A stretch of 64,000 nucleotides of DNA from Pseudomonas purpurea. Lineage in GTDB: Bacteria; Pseudomonadota; Gammaproteobacteria; Pseudomonadales; Pseudomonadaceae. The position numbers were made by a program, and so were the translations under genes. The stretch lies in the NCBI RefSeq assembly GCF_039908635.1, contig NZ_CP150918.1, forward strand, positions 3,715,001-3,779,000, given 5' to 3'. Below the pieces are notes generated by a model. It was not told the DNA's origin, searched no databases, and saw only the letters and a list, made by a program, of their open reading frames with translations. Numbering within the stretch: the first letter of the stretch is position 1; each line of letters starts with the position of its first letter. This document shows positions 9,738 through 19,374 of the stretch, piece after piece.

Positions 9738-10412
9738 TCAGTGGGCGCTCAAGGCCTTGGTCGCTCGCGCCGCGGCCTGCTCCTGTCCGACCTGGGCCAG
9801 GTCGCTGGCAGCTTTCAGCCAGCGCTGCTGGTCGACCTTCGCCGGAATCTGGGTCGGCCCCTGGATCAGCACCGCCCAGCCACCCGCGCTGTTGAACGCC
9901 GACTCGAACGAGCTGAAGCTCATCAACAACCGGCGATCCATCCCGGCGCGCAGCAAGACCGTCTTCTTGGTTCGGTTGTACCCCGCCAGGATGGCGTAGC
10001 GCGGCTGCGACCAGAAGGCTGAGCCCTCGGTAAAGCGCACCAACACCGGGTAACCGGCCGCCACCTGGGTCAGAAGCGCGGGAAGATTGCTGTCCAGCGG
10101 GTAGACAACCATGCCGTACTCACGGGCCAGCTTCTGCATATTTTGCTGCAACTGCGCTTCAGCCCCCGGCAAATGCAACGGCTTGTCGAGCAGCCCCGGT
10201 GTAATCACGATGCCTTGCTGAGACAGCAGGCTGGCCAGGGTCTGCGGGCCACTTTGATAGGCTTCGCCACGGTAGAACGGTACGCCGTTGAGTTCGACAC
10301 GCTCAGGCAGGCGCTGAATTTCCGGCTGCACACTCCCGGCGCAACCGGCCAGGCTCAGGACACAGGCAGCGGCCAACAGGGCAAAGCGAAATCGGGGAAA
10401 TAGCGGCACCAT
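9738..10412 (-). CDS. Lipoprotein with a degenerate C39-peptidase-like domain
   Basis: A 224-aa predicted lipoprotein: MVPLFPRFRFALLAAACVL is a signal peptide and LSLAGC the lipobox, so it should be anchored in the outer membrane. I chose this Met over an upstream one because the signal peptide starts here. The body resembles papain-like C39 domains (VPFYRGEAYQSGPQTLASLL). However, the position of the catalytic Cys in the usual QCGP is Ser (QSGP), and the later HYA-type His motif reads RYAILAGYN. The protein therefore probably lacks protease activity and may bind peptides or act structurally. Function is unknown. It converges on pbpG across the MITE. Confidence 0.75.
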   Translation of the reverse strand: MVPLFPRFRFALLAAACVLSLAGCAGSVQPEIQRLPERVELNGVPFYRGEAYQSGPQTLASLLSQQGIVITPGLLDKPLHLPGAEAQLQQNMQKLAREYGMVVYPLDSNLPALLTQVAAGYPVLVRFTEGSAFWSQPRYAILAGYNRTKKTVLLRAGMDRRLLMSFSSFESAFNSAGGWAVLIQGPTQIPAKVDQQRWLKAASDLAQVGQEQAAARATKALSAH

Positions 10413-10634
10413 CGTCACTCTCTTGTTCAGATGCCAGGCAAACAGTCTCCTGGCTTGGCCGTCGATCATAGGACGGGGCGACGCCGGGGTATAGCCTTAA
10501 GCGGCAGTTGCCTGCATTCGATAGAGCGAACGGGTTGGTGACTCTCGACTATCGGTCAATTGCCTGAAACACACCAACGACTAGACTGTTCATTGCAGAG
10601 TGTGTGCCCGATGCAGGGCAAAGAGGAGGCACTG

Positions 10635-10805
10635 ATGAGCCTGACCATGATAATCCTGATGCTGATCGGTGGCTGGCTGGCCGTGGCCGCAGCCATGCTG
10701 TGGGGCGTGTTGCGTATCACCCGCCGCCACCATCACTCGTCTATCCCGGCGATGAAACCCGCAGACGCTGAAAAGCCAGATGCACACCACGTTACCGCGC
10801 ACTGA
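10635..10805 (+). CDS. Small single-span membrane protein, unknown function
   Basis: 56 residues starting MSLTMIILMLIGGWLAVAAA. A near-perfect AGGAGG lies 5 bases before this ATG, which decides the start over an upstream ATG at 10611. One hydrophobic helix (about 3-25) is followed by a basic, His-rich tail (RITRRHHHSS) and a hydrophilic C-terminus ending HHVTAH. It stands alone and is followed by a bidirectional terminator. I do not recognise the family. Confidence 0.7.
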   Translation: MSLTMIILMLIGGWLAVAAAMLWGVLRITRRHHHSSIPAMKPADAEKPDAHHVTAH

Positions 10806-10839
10806 TTGACTGCCCAGGCAGTACTTCCCGAGATAACAA

Positions 10840-10879
10840 AAACGGTCGCCGGCACTCCTTCGAGCAGCGGCGACCGTTT
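10840..10879. terminator. Bidirectional terminator between the small membrane protein and terC
   Basis: Arms AAACGGTCGCCG (10840-10851) and CGGCGACCGTTT (10868-10879), with A-rich bases before and T-rich bases after, suiting both converging genes. Confidence 0.85.
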
Positions 10880-10896
10880 GTTTGTTACCTGACCCT

Positions 10897-11646
10897 TCAA
10901 GCCTCGGCAGCAATGCGCTTCTGTTTGGCTCGACGCGACAGAATGTTCAACCCTTCAATCGTTGCCGAGAACGCCATCGCCGCGTAGACGTAACCTTTCG
11001 GTACGTGGGCGCCGAAGCCTTCGGCGATCAGCGTCATGCCGATCATGATCAGGAAGCCCAGCGCCAACATCACCACGGTCGGGTTGTCATTGATGAACCT
11101 GGCCAGAGGCTCGGCCGCCAGCAACATCACCAGCACCGATACCAGCACCGCGATGACCATGATCGGCAAGTGTTCGGTCATACCGACGGCGGTAATGATG
11201 CTGTCGATGGAGAACACCAGGTCGAGCAGCAAAATCTGGCCAATCGCGGCGGCAAAACCCAGGGACACACCGGAGCTTTGCGACTTCGGGTCTTCCGGTG
11301 CCGGGTCCATGCTGTGATGGATCTCGGTCGTGGCTTTCCACAACAGGAACAGGCCACCGGCAATCAGGATCATGTCTTTCCAGGAGAAGGCATGATCGAA
11401 CAGTTCAATAACCGGCTCGGTCAGTTGCACGATGAATGCGATGGTGCTCAACAGGCCCAGACGCAGGATCAACGCCATGCTGATACCAATCCGGCGCGCC
11501 TTGGCCCGGTGTTGCTCAGGCAATTTGTTGGTCAGGATCGAGATAAAGATCAGGTTATCAATGCCCAGCACGATTTCCATGACGATCAAGGTCGCCAGGG
11601 CGACCCAGGCAGTGGGGCTTGCAGCAAGTTGTACGAGATAGTCCAT
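10897..11646 (-). CDS. TerC family integral membrane protein
   Basis: A 249-aa protein with about seven hydrophobic segments and the family's acidic membrane motifs: [15 protein letters not shown] near the N-terminus and [17 protein letters not shown] in the middle. TerC-family proteins have been linked to tellurite resistance and to manganese export that helps metallate secreted enzymes. Which role applies here cannot be told from sequence. It is followed by a terminator and stands as a single gene; a small lipoprotein gene on the same strand lies 27 bases upstream and might be cotranscribed. Confidence 0.9.
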   Translation of the reverse strand: MDYLVQLAASPTAWVALATLIVMEIVLGIDNLIFISILTNKLPEQHRAKARRIGISMALILRLGLLSTIAFIVQLTEPVIELFDHAFSWKDMILIAGGLFLLWKATTEIHHSMDPAPEDPKSQSSGVSLGFAAAIGQILLLDLVFSIDSIITAVGMTEHLPIMVIAVLVSVLVMLLAAEPLARFINDNPTVVMLALGFLIMIGMTLIAEGFGAHVPKGYVYAAMAFSATIEGLNILSRRAKQKRIAAEA

Positions 11647-11673
11647 AGGTCAGTCCTGACTCCGTGTAAAAAA

Positions 11674-11913
11674 TTAGATTTCCTGCGCCGACGACGGCTT
11701 CTTCTCGCTGTCGTCATCCGCTTTTTCCTTGCTGCCCGTGGCATCGCTCAACGCCTGCTCCGCAGCTTTGTGGGTATCGTCGATGGCTTGCTTGGCGCTT
11801 TCGGCCGCCTTGCCCATCAATTGCTGGGCGCTTTTTTCAGCCTGGTCGCAACCGGTGATCAACACGGCAGAGACCACCAGCGCAACGGCGGCGGCAAGGG
11901 ACTGGAGTTTCAT
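11674..11913 (-). CDS. Small Ala/Lys-rich lipoprotein
   Basis: 79 aa starting MKLQSLAAAVALVVSAVLITGC, a signal peptide with lipobox LITGC. The mature part is a charged, probably helical repeat-like segment (AEKSAQQLMGKAAESAKQA) resembling small osmotically induced or stress lipoproteins, with an acidic, Ser/Lys-rich tail. An upstream in-frame Met would bury the signal peptide and was not used. Function unknown; it lies just upstream of terC on the same strand. Confidence 0.75.
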   Translation of the reverse strand: MKLQSLAAAVALVVSAVLITGCDQAEKSAQQLMGKAAESAKQAIDDTHKAAEQALSDATGSKEKADDDSEKKPSSAQEI

Positions 11914-12046
11914 GTGCTTTCCTCGATAGAACGGACTTGGCCAGATGATGGCCCGTCGATAGCGAGGCATTCTAAGGAGATGAATACTTCAGGAAAATTC
12001 GTATTTTTAACGGATATACTTCGGTTTTTACGAATCGGCACTGCTC

Positions 12047-12946
12047 ATGCTCAATTATCGGCAACTGCATTACTTCTGGGTCGTGGCCAAGACAGGCAGC
12101 ATCGTGCGGGCCTGTGAGCAACTGAACCTTACGCCACAGACCATCAGCGGGCAGATCAGCCTGCTGGAACAGACCTACGGCGTCGAACTGTTCAGGCGTG
12201 TCGGGCGCCAACTGGAATTGACCGAGGCCGGGCGCCAGGCCCTGCCCTACGCCGAGCAGATGTTTCAACTGGGCGGTGAACTGGAGGCCTTGCTGCGCAC
12301 CCAGCCCGATGAACAGCAGGTAGTGTTCAGAGTCGGCGTTGCCGATGTGGTGCCCAAATCCATTGTCTATCGATTGCTCGCCCCGACCATGGAGTTAAGC
12401 GAACCGCTGCGCATCACCTGCCGCGAAGACAAACTCGAGCGCCTGTTAGCCGACCTGGCCATTCAGCGCCTGGACCTGGTGATCTCCGACAGCCCGATGC
12501 CCTCGCACCTGGACATCAAGGGCTACAGCCAGAAACTGGGCGAATGCGGCATCAGTTTTTTTGCGACCCGCGAGTTGGCGCAACGCTACGCAAGTGATTT
12601 CCCCCACTGCCTGCACGGCGCACCGCTGCTGATTCCCGGCCAGGAAACCGTGGTGCGCAACCGCTTGCAGCGCTGGTTCGCCGAACAGCAGATTCAACCG
12701 CGAATCGTCGGCGAGTTCGATGACAGCGCACTGATGCAGGCTTTCGGCCAATCCGGCAGCGGGATCTTCATCGGCCCCAGCGTGATTGCCGATGAGGTGA
12801 TAAGCCAGTACGGCGTCGAACTGATTGGCCAGACCGACGCCGTGACCGAGTCGTTCTACGCCATTTCAGTAGAACGCAAGGTCAAACACCCCGGTATCGT
12901 GGCGATTACCGAAGGTGCCCGACGCGAGCTGTTCACGGCACAGTAA
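12047..12946 (+). CDS. nhaR: LysR-type regulator, NhaR-like
   Basis: 299 aa. The N-terminal winged helix (MLNYRQLHYFWVVAKTGSIV, then LNLTPQTISGQISLLEQ) is very close to NhaR, the sodium-responsive activator of nhaA in E. coli. A LysR substrate-binding domain follows (about 90-295). No nhaA lies next to it, so it must act at a distance or on another target. The downstream gene is convergent, and its stop codon and this gene's stop both lie inside the same terminator hairpin. Confidence 0.85.
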   Translation: MLNYRQLHYFWVVAKTGSIVRACEQLNLTPQTISGQISLLEQTYGVELFRRVGRQLELTEAGRQALPYAEQMFQLGGELEALLRTQPDEQQVVFRVGVADVVPKSIVYRLLAPTMELSEPLRITCREDKLERLLADLAIQRLDLVISDSPMPSHLDIKGYSQKLGECGISFFATRELAQRYASDFPHCLHGAPLLIPGQETVVRNRLQRWFAEQQIQPRIVGEFDDSALMQAFGQSGSGIFIGPSVIADEVISQYGVELIGQTDAVTESFYAISVERKVKHPGIVAITEGARRELFTAQ

Positions 12947-12976
12947 AACCTCAGGCGCAGGCAGCCTGAGGTTTTA
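12944..12976. terminator. Shared terminator overlapping the stop codons of nhaR and the MFS gene
   Basis: Arms TAAAACCTCAGGC (12944-12956) and GCCTGAGGTTTTA (12964-12976), loop of 7. The TAA of nhaR is the first three bases of the stem, and the MFS gene's last codons run through it on the other strand. Confidence 0.85.
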
Positions 12977-14105
12977 CCTTCATCAACAGCAACGCCAGCA
13001 GGATCGACACGCCAATGAACAACGCAGCCGCAAAACCGAGGCTGCCCAGCCCAAGCGTGTCGATCACATGCCCGCCGACCATCGCCCCCAGCCCGATACC
13101 CAGGTTGGCCCCCGCGATGTTCAGGGATGCCGCGAAGGCCGGTGCCTGAGGCGCGGCCTTCATCAAACGCACGTGGCTGACCAGGAACAACGCCGCCTGC
13201 GTCACACCCCAAATGCCCATGGCCGCCGCCAGCCCAAGGGTCGAATGGATGCTCGGCACCAGCGCCACCATCCCGCCGATCATGAACCCACAGAACACCA
13301 TCGACGCAATCAACGGATGCCGGTCGACCATGCGCCCGCCCAGCGAATTACCGATCAACCCGACAGCGCCAAAGCCCATCAGGCACCAGCCGACCACGGT
13401 GCCGTTGAAACCGGCCAGGCGCTCAAGGATGTCGGCCAGGTAGGTGTAAGCGGTAAACATCCCGCTGAAGACCAAGATCGACAACAGCACATGCCCCTGC
13501 ATCAACGGGCTGCGCAGAATCTTGAACTGCGAGCGGAAACTGACCTGCTGCTTATGCAGGTCGGTTTTGGGCAAGTACATAAACAGCAGCAACGCCTTGG
13601 CGAACGCGATCACCGCCAGGATGCCAAAGGCACTGCGCCAGCCGAACGCATCGGAAATCAGCGTCCCCACCGGAATTCCGAACACCGTGGCACAGACAAT
13701 CCCGAAACCGATCTTGGCGATTGCGCGTCCGGCGTAGTCCGGCCCGACAATGCCCACCGCCGTCTCACTGGCCAGCGCCCAGAACACCGGCAAGCCCAGC
13801 GCCGGAATCAGCCGCGCCAGCGCCATCACACCGATGTTCGGCGCCAGCGCCGCCAGGGTGTTGGCCAGGCCGAACATGATCAGCACGCTGATAAACAGCC
13901 GCCGACGCTCAAAACGCGCGCAGTACGCGGTCAGGAACGGCCCGAATGCGGCCACCGTGAACGCAAACAGGGTCACCAGCAACCCCGCCTGGGACACGCT
14001 GACGTCCAGGTCGCGGGCAATCGAGGGCAACAGGCCGACGATGATGAACTCTGTGGTCAGCACGGTAAAACCGGCGGCTGACAACAACAGGATGGGCAAC
14101 AGCAT
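12951..14105 (-). CDS. MFS transporter, DHA1 drug-efflux type
   Basis: 384 aa, twelve predicted membrane spans. The start is the ATG at 14105 (MLLPILLLSAAGFTVLTTEF). The TEFIIVGLLPSIARDLDVS segment after the first helix and the loop 2-3 region (YCARFERRRLF) place it with AraJ/YdhP-like sugar or drug exporters. Substrate unknown. It converges on nhaR and shares its terminator. A 319-base gap separates it from sstT. Confidence 0.85.
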   Translation of the reverse strand: MLLPILLLSAAGFTVLTTEFIIVGLLPSIARDLDVSVSQAGLLVTLFAFTVAAFGPFLTAYCARFERRRLFISVLIMFGLANTLAALAPNIGVMALARLIPALGLPVFWALASETAVGIVGPDYAGRAIAKIGFGIVCATVFGIPVGTLISDAFGWRSAFGILAVIAFAKALLLFMYLPKTDLHKQQVSFRSQFKILRSPLMQGHVLLSILVFSGMFTAYTYLADILERLAGFNGTVVGWCLMGFGAVGLIGNSLGGRMVDRHPLIASMVFCGFMIGGMVALVPSIHSTLGLAAAMGIWGVTQAALFLVSHVRLMKAAPQAPAFAASLNIAGANLGIGLGAMVGGHVIDTLGLGSLGFAAALFIGVSILLALLLMKVKPQAACA

Positions 14106-14424
14106 GCACAACTCCAGAAAACGACGACACCAGCGATAGCCCGAGGGCTCACTGGAGATGAAAAAAGAGGATGGCGGATGTTAACAGAATGTGTCCGACG
14201 GCGCTGGCGCGAAGACCGTTTATCGTCTGGAATCTTGCGGCGGCAGATCGTCACAGAGCTGAAGGATCAAGCCTGCGCTGTGCTAAAGTCCGCGCCCGCG
14301 AACGCTCCACCGTGTTTATCGGCCTCGCCGATGACGTAATGCGCTCTTGCTCAGCCAACCTGCCCGCGTATTGCCGGTTGAGCCTTCGGATTCACAGCAC
14401 CTTAAAAAAAACAGAGATACCGCT
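14106..14424. other. Intergenic region between divergent MFS gene and sstT
   Basis: 319 bases holding the promoters of both divergent genes. I find no convincing gene, RNA or operator; short open frames here have no ribosome site and no protein-like composition. AGAGAT precedes the sstT ATG. Confidence 0.5.
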
Positions 14425-15657
14425 ATGACTGCTGTCCCCCTTTCTTTTTTTCAGAGACTCAAGCGCACCAGCCTGGTGACGCAGATCCTCATCGGGCTGA
14501 TCGCAGGGATTGCGCTGGCACTACTGGCGCCCGAGGTGGCGAAGTCCACAGCGTTTATCGGCAAGGTGTTCGTCTCGGCGCTCAAAGCGGTCGCGCCGAT
14601 CCTGGTGTTCGTGCTGGTCATGGCGTCGATTGCCAATCACCGGCATGGCCAGGAAACCCACATTCGGCCGATCCTGTTTCTCTACCTGCTGGGCACCTTC
14701 GGCGCTGCCGTGGTCGCGGTGGGCGCCAGCATGCTGTTCCCGTCCGTTCTGGTGCTGAGCACCCATGACGTGGCGATCACTGCCCCCGGCGGCATCGCCG
14801 AAGTCCTGCAAAACCTGCTGCTCAGCGTGGTGGAAAACCCGGTGACCGCACTGATGAACGCCAATTTCATCGGCATTCTGGCCTGGGCCATCGGCATGGG
14901 CATCGCTATCCGTCACGCCGGCGAGACCACTCGCACCGTGCTGGGCGATCTGTCCAATGGCGTCACGCTGATCGTGCGGATGATCATCCGCTTCGCGCCG
15001 CTGGGGATCTTCGGCCTGGTGGCGTCGACCCTCGCCACCTCAGGTTTCGGTGCCTTGATCGGCTACCTGCACCTGCTGGCGGTACTGATCGGCTGCATGT
15101 TGTTCGTGGCGTTCGTGATGAACCCGCTCATCGTGTTCTGGAAGCTGCGCCGCAACCCTTTCCCGCTGGTGCTCATCTGCTTGCGCGAGAGCGGCATCAC
15201 CGCGTTTTTCACCCGCAGTTCGGCGGCGAACATTCCGGTCAACCTGGAGTTGAGCAAACGCCTGGGCCTGCATGAAGACACCTACTCGGTGTCGATCCCG
15301 CTGGGCGCGACCATCAACATGGCTGGTGCGGCCATCACCATCACCGTGCTGACACTCGCCGCCGTGCACACACTGGGCATCGCCGTGGACCTGCCGACCG
15401 CCGTGCTGCTGAGCATCGTCGCTGCCATTTGTGCCTGCGGCGCCTCGGGCGTGGCTGGCGGCTCGCTGCTGTTGATTCCGCTGGCGTGCAGCCTGTTCGG
15501 GATCCCGAGCGAGATCGCCATGCAGGTGGTCGCGGTCGGCTTCATCATCGGTGTGCTGCAGGACTCGGCCGAAACCGCCCTGAACTCCTCCACCGATGTG
15601 CTGTTCACTGCCGCCGCGTGCCTGGCCCAGGAAGAACAGACCCAGCCCGCCGCGTAA
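14425..15657 (+). CDS. sstT: Serine/threonine transporter SstT (Na+ symporter)
   Basis: 410 aa, start [20 protein letters not shown]; upstream in-frame sequence is not conserved. It is a dicarboxylate/amino acid:cation symporter (DAACS family) with many membrane spans. Typical SstT segments are [20 protein letters not shown], the Ser-rich re-entrant loop [13 protein letters not shown] and the substrate/sodium motif [20 protein letters not shown]. It takes up L-serine and L-threonine with Na+. Single-gene unit with its own terminator. Confidence 0.95.
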   Translation: MTAVPLSFFQRLKRTSLVTQILIGLIAGIALALLAPEVAKSTAFIGKVFVSALKAVAPILVFVLVMASIANHRHGQETHIRPILFLYLLGTFGAAVVAVGASMLFPSVLVLSTHDVAITAPGGIAEVLQNLLLSVVENPVTALMNANFIGILAWAIGMGIAIRHAGETTRTVLGDLSNGVTLIVRMIIRFAPLGIFGLVASTLATSGFGALIGYLHLLAVLIGCMLFVAFVMNPLIVFWKLRRNPFPLVLICLRESGITAFFTRSSAANIPVNLELSKRLGLHEDTYSVSIPLGATINMAGAAITITVLTLAAVHTLGIAVDLPTAVLLSIVAAICACGASGVAGGSLLLIPLACSLFGIPSEIAMQVVAVGFIIGVLQDSAETALNSSTDVLFTAAACLAQEEQTQPAA

Positions 15658-15671
15658 AAGCAACGCGCATG

Positions 15672-15708
15672 AAAAAGCCCGCCAAGGTCATGCCTTGGCG
15701 GGCTTTTT
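15672..15708. terminator. Bidirectional terminator after sstT
   Basis: 16-bp arms AAAAAGCCCGCCAAGG and CCTTGGCGGGCTTTTT with a 5-base loop and T run; serves both sstT and the converging DUF1993 gene. Confidence 0.92.
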
Positions 15709-15722
15709 TGCATCCGGCGGGT

Positions 15723-16232
15723 TTAGAACGCGCCCATGTAATCGCGCTTGCCGACTTCCACACCGTTGTGACGCAGCAGTGCGTAAGTGGTGGTGACGTG
15801 GAAGAAGAACTGCGGCAGGCCGTAGGTCAGCAGGTAAGCCTGGCCGGTGAAGCGCTTCTCTTTTGGTGTGCCCTGACGGGTGATGATCTCGATGCCTTCC
15901 TTGCCGTCGATCTGCTCGGGCTTGATGCCGTCGATGAACGACAGGACCTTGGCGATCAACGCTTGCAGCTCGGCGAAGGTGGTTTCGGTGTCGTCGTACT
16001 TCGGCAGTTCGACTTCAGCCAGGCGCGCCGAAACGCCCTTGGCGAAATCGACGGCGATCTGTACCTGGCGCACCAGCGGGAACATGTCCGGGTACAGGCG
16101 CGCTTGCAGGAACGCGTTCGGGTCGATGTTTTTCGCCGTGGCGTGGGCTTCAGCCTTGTTCAGGACATCGCTCAGGGCATTGAGCATTTGCTTGAAAACC
16201 GGGACGGATGCGGCGTACAGGGAAATAGTCAT
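15723..16232 (-). CDS. DUF1993 family protein
   Basis: 169 aa, full length for DUF1993: MTISLYAASVPVFKQML at the N-terminus, ARLYPDMFPLVRQVQIAVDF in the middle and FFFHVTTTYALLRHNGV near the end. The fold is a helical bundle of the DinB/YfiT type. The His residues of this group could bind metal, but no activity is established. Monocistronic. Confidence 0.85.
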   Translation of the reverse strand: MTISLYAASVPVFKQMLNALSDVLNKAEAHATAKNIDPNAFLQARLYPDMFPLVRQVQIAVDFAKGVSARLAEVELPKYDDTETTFAELQALIAKVLSFIDGIKPEQIDGKEGIEIITRQGTPKEKRFTGQAYLLTYGLPQFFFHVTTTYALLRHNGVEVGKRDYMGAF

Positions 16233-16368
16233 GGCAGTCTCGCAGGATCATGAAGCAGTGATGGGAGTGAAGCGTGGCGCGATTATAGCCATGCCAGCGG
16301 CGCGTTGCGGCTTGTCTTTTATCCGGCAAGGATTAGGCTAGGCGGCTTCACTGCATAGGGAGCGCACG

Positions 16369-17025
16369 ATGAGCACTGAGCAAGAGACGTCCACTGATGA
16401 ATTGCGGCTGAGCAGCACCGAGCTGCGCATTCTCGGCTCGCTGATCGAGAAGCAGGCCACCAGCCCGGAAACCTATCCGCTGACCCTCAATGCGCTGGTG
16501 ATCGCCTGCAACCAGAAGACCAGCCGCGAACCGGTGATGAACCTCAGCCAGGGCCAAGTCGGCCAGAGCCTGCGCGCGCTTGAGGGCCGCGGGTTCACGC
16601 GACTGGTCATGGGCAGTCGTGCCGACCGCTGGGAGCATCGGCTCGACAAGGCTCTGGAATTGGTGCCCGCCCAGGTGATTCTGGCCGGCCTGCTGTTTTT
16701 GCGCGGCCCGCAGACCGTCAACGAACTGTTGACCCGCAGCGGTCGCATGCACGACTTCGAAGATGCCGAGCAGGTCGTCCACCAACTGGAACGCCTGATT
16801 GCCCGAGGCCTGGCGCTGCTGCTGCCCCGTCAGTCCGGCCAGCGCGAAGACCGCTACCTGCATGCGCTGGGTGATCCGGCGGACATCGAGGCCATTCTCG
16901 CCGCCCGCCAGAACCCGGTGGAGCGCAGCGCAGGCAACGGCGTCTCAGTGGAGCGCATCGAAGAACTCGAAGCCCGCATCGCCGCTCTGGAAGAGCGCCT
17001 GGCGCACCTCGAGTCACCACGCTGA
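16369..17025 (+). CDS. yceH: UPF0502 (DUF480) winged-helix protein, YceH-like
   Basis: 218 aa. Two winged-helix repeats are visible: [30 protein letters not shown] is the hallmark N-terminus of DUF480, and [21 protein letters not shown] the second unit. A short coiled coil ([20 protein letters not shown]) ends the protein. The family is conserved in proteobacteria; DNA binding is likely but its target is unknown. Converges with the shikimate-dehydrogenase-like gene 24 bases away. Confidence 0.9.
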   Translation: MSTEQETSTDELRLSSTELRILGSLIEKQATSPETYPLTLNALVIACNQKTSREPVMNLSQGQVGQSLRALEGRGFTRLVMGSRADRWEHRLDKALELVPAQVILAGLLFLRGPQTVNELLTRSGRMHDFEDAEQVVHQLERLIARGLALLLPRQSGQREDRYLHALGDPADIEAILAARQNPVERSAGNGVSVERIEELEARIAALEERLAHLESPR

Positions 17026-17049
17026 TCGTGCGTGGCCACGCAATCGCGA

Positions 17050-17868
17050 TCAACCGCGAGCGAAGGCCACCGCTTGCTGGAACTGCTCTTCGCTGGGACG
17101 CACGCCGGTGTACAACACAAATTGTTCCAGGGCTTGCAGCGCGATGACCTCCAGACCGGTGATCACCTGCTTGCCTTCGGCGCGAGCGTGCTGGATCAGC
17201 GGGGTTTCAGAGGGGATCGCTACCACATCGAAGATGATCCTGGCCGCCGCGATGGCGTCGGCCTCGAAGGCCAACTGATCCGCGTGCGGGCCGCCGGTCA
17301 TGCCGATCGGGGTGACGTTGATCAGCATCTGCGGGCGCTGGCTGCCCAGTTCGGCCTGCCAGACATAACCCAGTGAGCCTGCCAGTGCGCGCCCGGCGCG
17401 CTCGTTGCGGGCGACGATCAAACCATTGTGGTAGCCGCCATCGCGCAAGGCACTGGCCACGGCTTTGGCCATTCCTCCGCTGCCGAGCAGCGCGAAGGTG
17501 CTGTCCTGCGGCACGGCGTGGCTTTTCAGCAACTGCTCAATGGCCAGGTAGTCGGTGTTGTAGGCCTTGAGATGGCCATCGGTGTTGACGATGGTGTTGA
17601 TCGACTGAATGGCCCGCGCCGAAGGATCGAGCTCATCCACCAGGGCAATGCAGGCCTCCTTGAAGGGCATCGACACTCCACACCCGCGAATGCCCAGGGC
17701 TCGAATTCCGCCGACGGCACCGGGCAGGTCCTGACTGCTGAAGGCCTTGTAATAGAAGTTCAGGCCCAGTTGTTCATACAAATGATTGTGGAAACGCAAA
17801 CCGAAATTCCCGGGGCGCCCCGACAGCGACATGCACAGTTGGGTGTCTTTGTTCGGGTTCATCAGCAT
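17050..17868 (-). CDS. Shikimate dehydrogenase-like protein (HI0607/SdhL type)
   Basis: 272 aa. The start MLMNPNKDTQLCMSLSGRPG was chosen because AGGAG sits 6 bases before this ATG; two neighbouring ATGs fit less well. The N-terminal substrate domain has GVSMPFKEAC with the catalytic-type Lys and AYNTDYLAIEQLL with the Asp partner. The C-terminal Rossmann domain has ALLGSGGMAKAVASAL. The opening is typical of the SdhL class, which is much slower on shikimate than AroE. The true substrate is unknown and this is not the housekeeping aroE. Confidence 0.85.
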   Translation of the reverse strand: MLMNPNKDTQLCMSLSGRPGNFGLRFHNHLYEQLGLNFYYKAFSSQDLPGAVGGIRALGIRGCGVSMPFKEACIALVDELDPSARAIQSINTIVNTDGHLKAYNTDYLAIEQLLKSHAVPQDSTFALLGSGGMAKAVASALRDGGYHNGLIVARNERAGRALAGSLGYVWQAELGSQRPQMLINVTPIGMTGGPHADQLAFEADAIAAARIIFDVVAIPSETPLIQHARAEGKQVITGLEVIALQALEQFVLYTGVRPSEEQFQQAVAFARG

Positions 17869-18115
17869 GCTCATCTCCTGCAAATTGCACTTTCGGATGG
17901 ACGGGGTTAGCCAGGCCACCGGGTTCTGTTCGATCATTAGTCGCTGTAAGCCCGGGGTTTCAAGGGCACGGTATGGAAACCGGTACAAACCTTACACAAT
18001 ATTTACTCAGGCGCGTCGCAGAATATCCGGAAGTCGCGGTCTGAGAGTTATCCCCTCGATAATCCTTGTGCCTATTGCAGGCTCAAGCGCGGGGGCGAAA
18101 AACCGAGGAACTATC

Positions 18116-18466
18116 ATGATCCGTAAACTACCCACAATAGCCTTGCTCATCGGCGCACTCGCTGTCGCAGGGCAGGCAGAGGCCCACGGCGGCGGTTGGG
18201 GTGGCCCGGCTGTCTTTGGTGCGGTTGTCGGTGCAGCGATCGTGGGCTCGGCTATCGCCGGCTCGCAGCGACCGGTCTATGTGGAGCAACCGGTCTACGT
18301 CCAACCGCAACCGGTGTATGTGCAGCAACCACCACCGGTCTACTACCAGCCACAACCGGTTTACATACAACAACCGGTCTATTACCGCCCGGCGCCGGTC
18401 TACTACGGTCCACCCCGTGGTTACTACGGCCCTCCCCACGGTTACTACGGTGGTCCGCGCTGGTAA
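18116..18466 (+). CDS. Secreted PVY-repeat protein
   Basis: 116 aa. MIRKLPTIALLIGALAVAG is a signal peptide (cleavage after AEA). A short Gly/Ala hydrophobic stretch (FGAVVGAAIVGSAIAGS) follows, resembling a glycine zipper. The remainder is built from repeats of PVYVQQP/PVYYxP, ending in Gly-Tyr-Pro units (PRGYYGPPHGYYGGP). Low-complexity Pro/Tyr proteins of this kind are found in the envelope of pseudomonads; function unknown. A strong terminator follows. Confidence 0.8.
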   Translation: MIRKLPTIALLIGALAVAGQAEAHGGGWGGPAVFGAVVGAAIVGSAIAGSQRPVYVEQPVYVQPQPVYVQQPPPVYYQPQPVYIQQPVYYRPAPVYYGPPRGYYGPPHGYYGGPRW

Positions 18467-18484
18467 TCGCCGTACGCTTTATCC

Positions 18485-18514
18485 AACAGGCCCCGCCTTG
18501 AAACGGGGCCTGTT
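18485..18514 (+). terminator. Terminator after the PVY-repeat gene
   Basis: Arms AACAGGCCCCG (18485-18495) and CGGGGCCTGTT (18504-18514), then TTTGTTT. Confidence 0.9.
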
Positions 18515-18714
18515 TTTGTTTCTGCACGCGCGCCATGTCTGAATAAATCTTGCCAAGGTCGCAGCGAAGACAGTGACTGCGGTTAAATCCGGCATGATTG
18601 ATCCGACGAATGCCCCAACGTCTGTCATATTTGTGTCATGACCCATCAGCAAGCTCTGAAAGGTCCGCCATAACCGTTTCATAACAATGGTTCATAACAA
18701 CAAGGACGAGCCTT

Positions 18715-18909
18715 ATGCCCACGCAAAACCCGCACCGCATTGTCGGCCTCAGCACCTGCGACAAGGTCTACAGCGCCCTGACCGAACTCAAGCACCTGGA
18801 AGGTCACCGCAGTGCCAAGTTGCTCTCGCTGCTGGCTGAGAACCTGGTGCGCAAAGGCCTGCTGACCGATCAGGAAGTGGTCCACATGCTCGATCTGGTG
18901 GTCGACTGA
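18715..18909 (+). CDS. Small conserved-looking cytosolic protein, unknown function
   Basis: 64 aa, MPTQNPHRIVGLSTCDKVYS; two predicted helices (KVYSALTELKHLEGHRSAKLL and the C-terminal half). ACGAGCC precedes the ATG. Composition is protein-like and there is no competing frame. I do not recognise the family. Confidence 0.6.
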   Translation: MPTQNPHRIVGLSTCDKVYSALTELKHLEGHRSAKLLSLLAENLVRKGLLTDQEVVHMLDLVVD

Positions 18910-19024
18910 CCGCGACTTCATCGCAGACCTCGCTAGCGTCAATGTCGACTATCGAGCGCGTTGATTTTCCGTTGATCGTCGAGCCCAGTAAGGTGCCCCC
19001 ATAACCAGTGTTGTGGAGGTTCTT

Positions 19025-19207
19025 ATGCCTACTGTCCAGATCATGTCCGTTATTGGCAGCGCCGTACCCGCCTCCCTGAGAGAGCTGGGATTGCTCGCCT
19101 GTTGGTATTTGGTGCGCGACGGCGTGCCGATCAGCGGCCCGCTCACCTCCTTGCCAGCCGCCAAAGCGCTGTCGCAGCGTATCGGCGCCCACCCGTTCGG
19201 CGCCTGA
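19025..19207 (+). CDS. Small protein, unknown function
   Basis: 60 aa starting MPTVQIMSVIGSAVPASLRE, with GGAGG 7 bases before the ATG. The sequence (LACWYLVRDGVPISGPLTSL) looks like a small folded domain with two strands and a helix. No family assigned. Confidence 0.6.
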   Translation: MPTVQIMSVIGSAVPASLRELGLLACWYLVRDGVPISGPLTSLPAAKALSQRIGAHPFGA

Positions 19208-19374
19208 GGCAACGGCACCCGGGGCCGGGTTTCGATGTACAAGGCCCCGCTCGACATAAACAGTGCGGCGACCAGCGGCCGAGTGCGGTGTTTTGTTCAC
19301 CAAGCATAGATCCAGGTCAATAAAGCTCCGCCGGGGCTGCTTTACCCTCGCGACCTTTTGCGACCGACACCACC

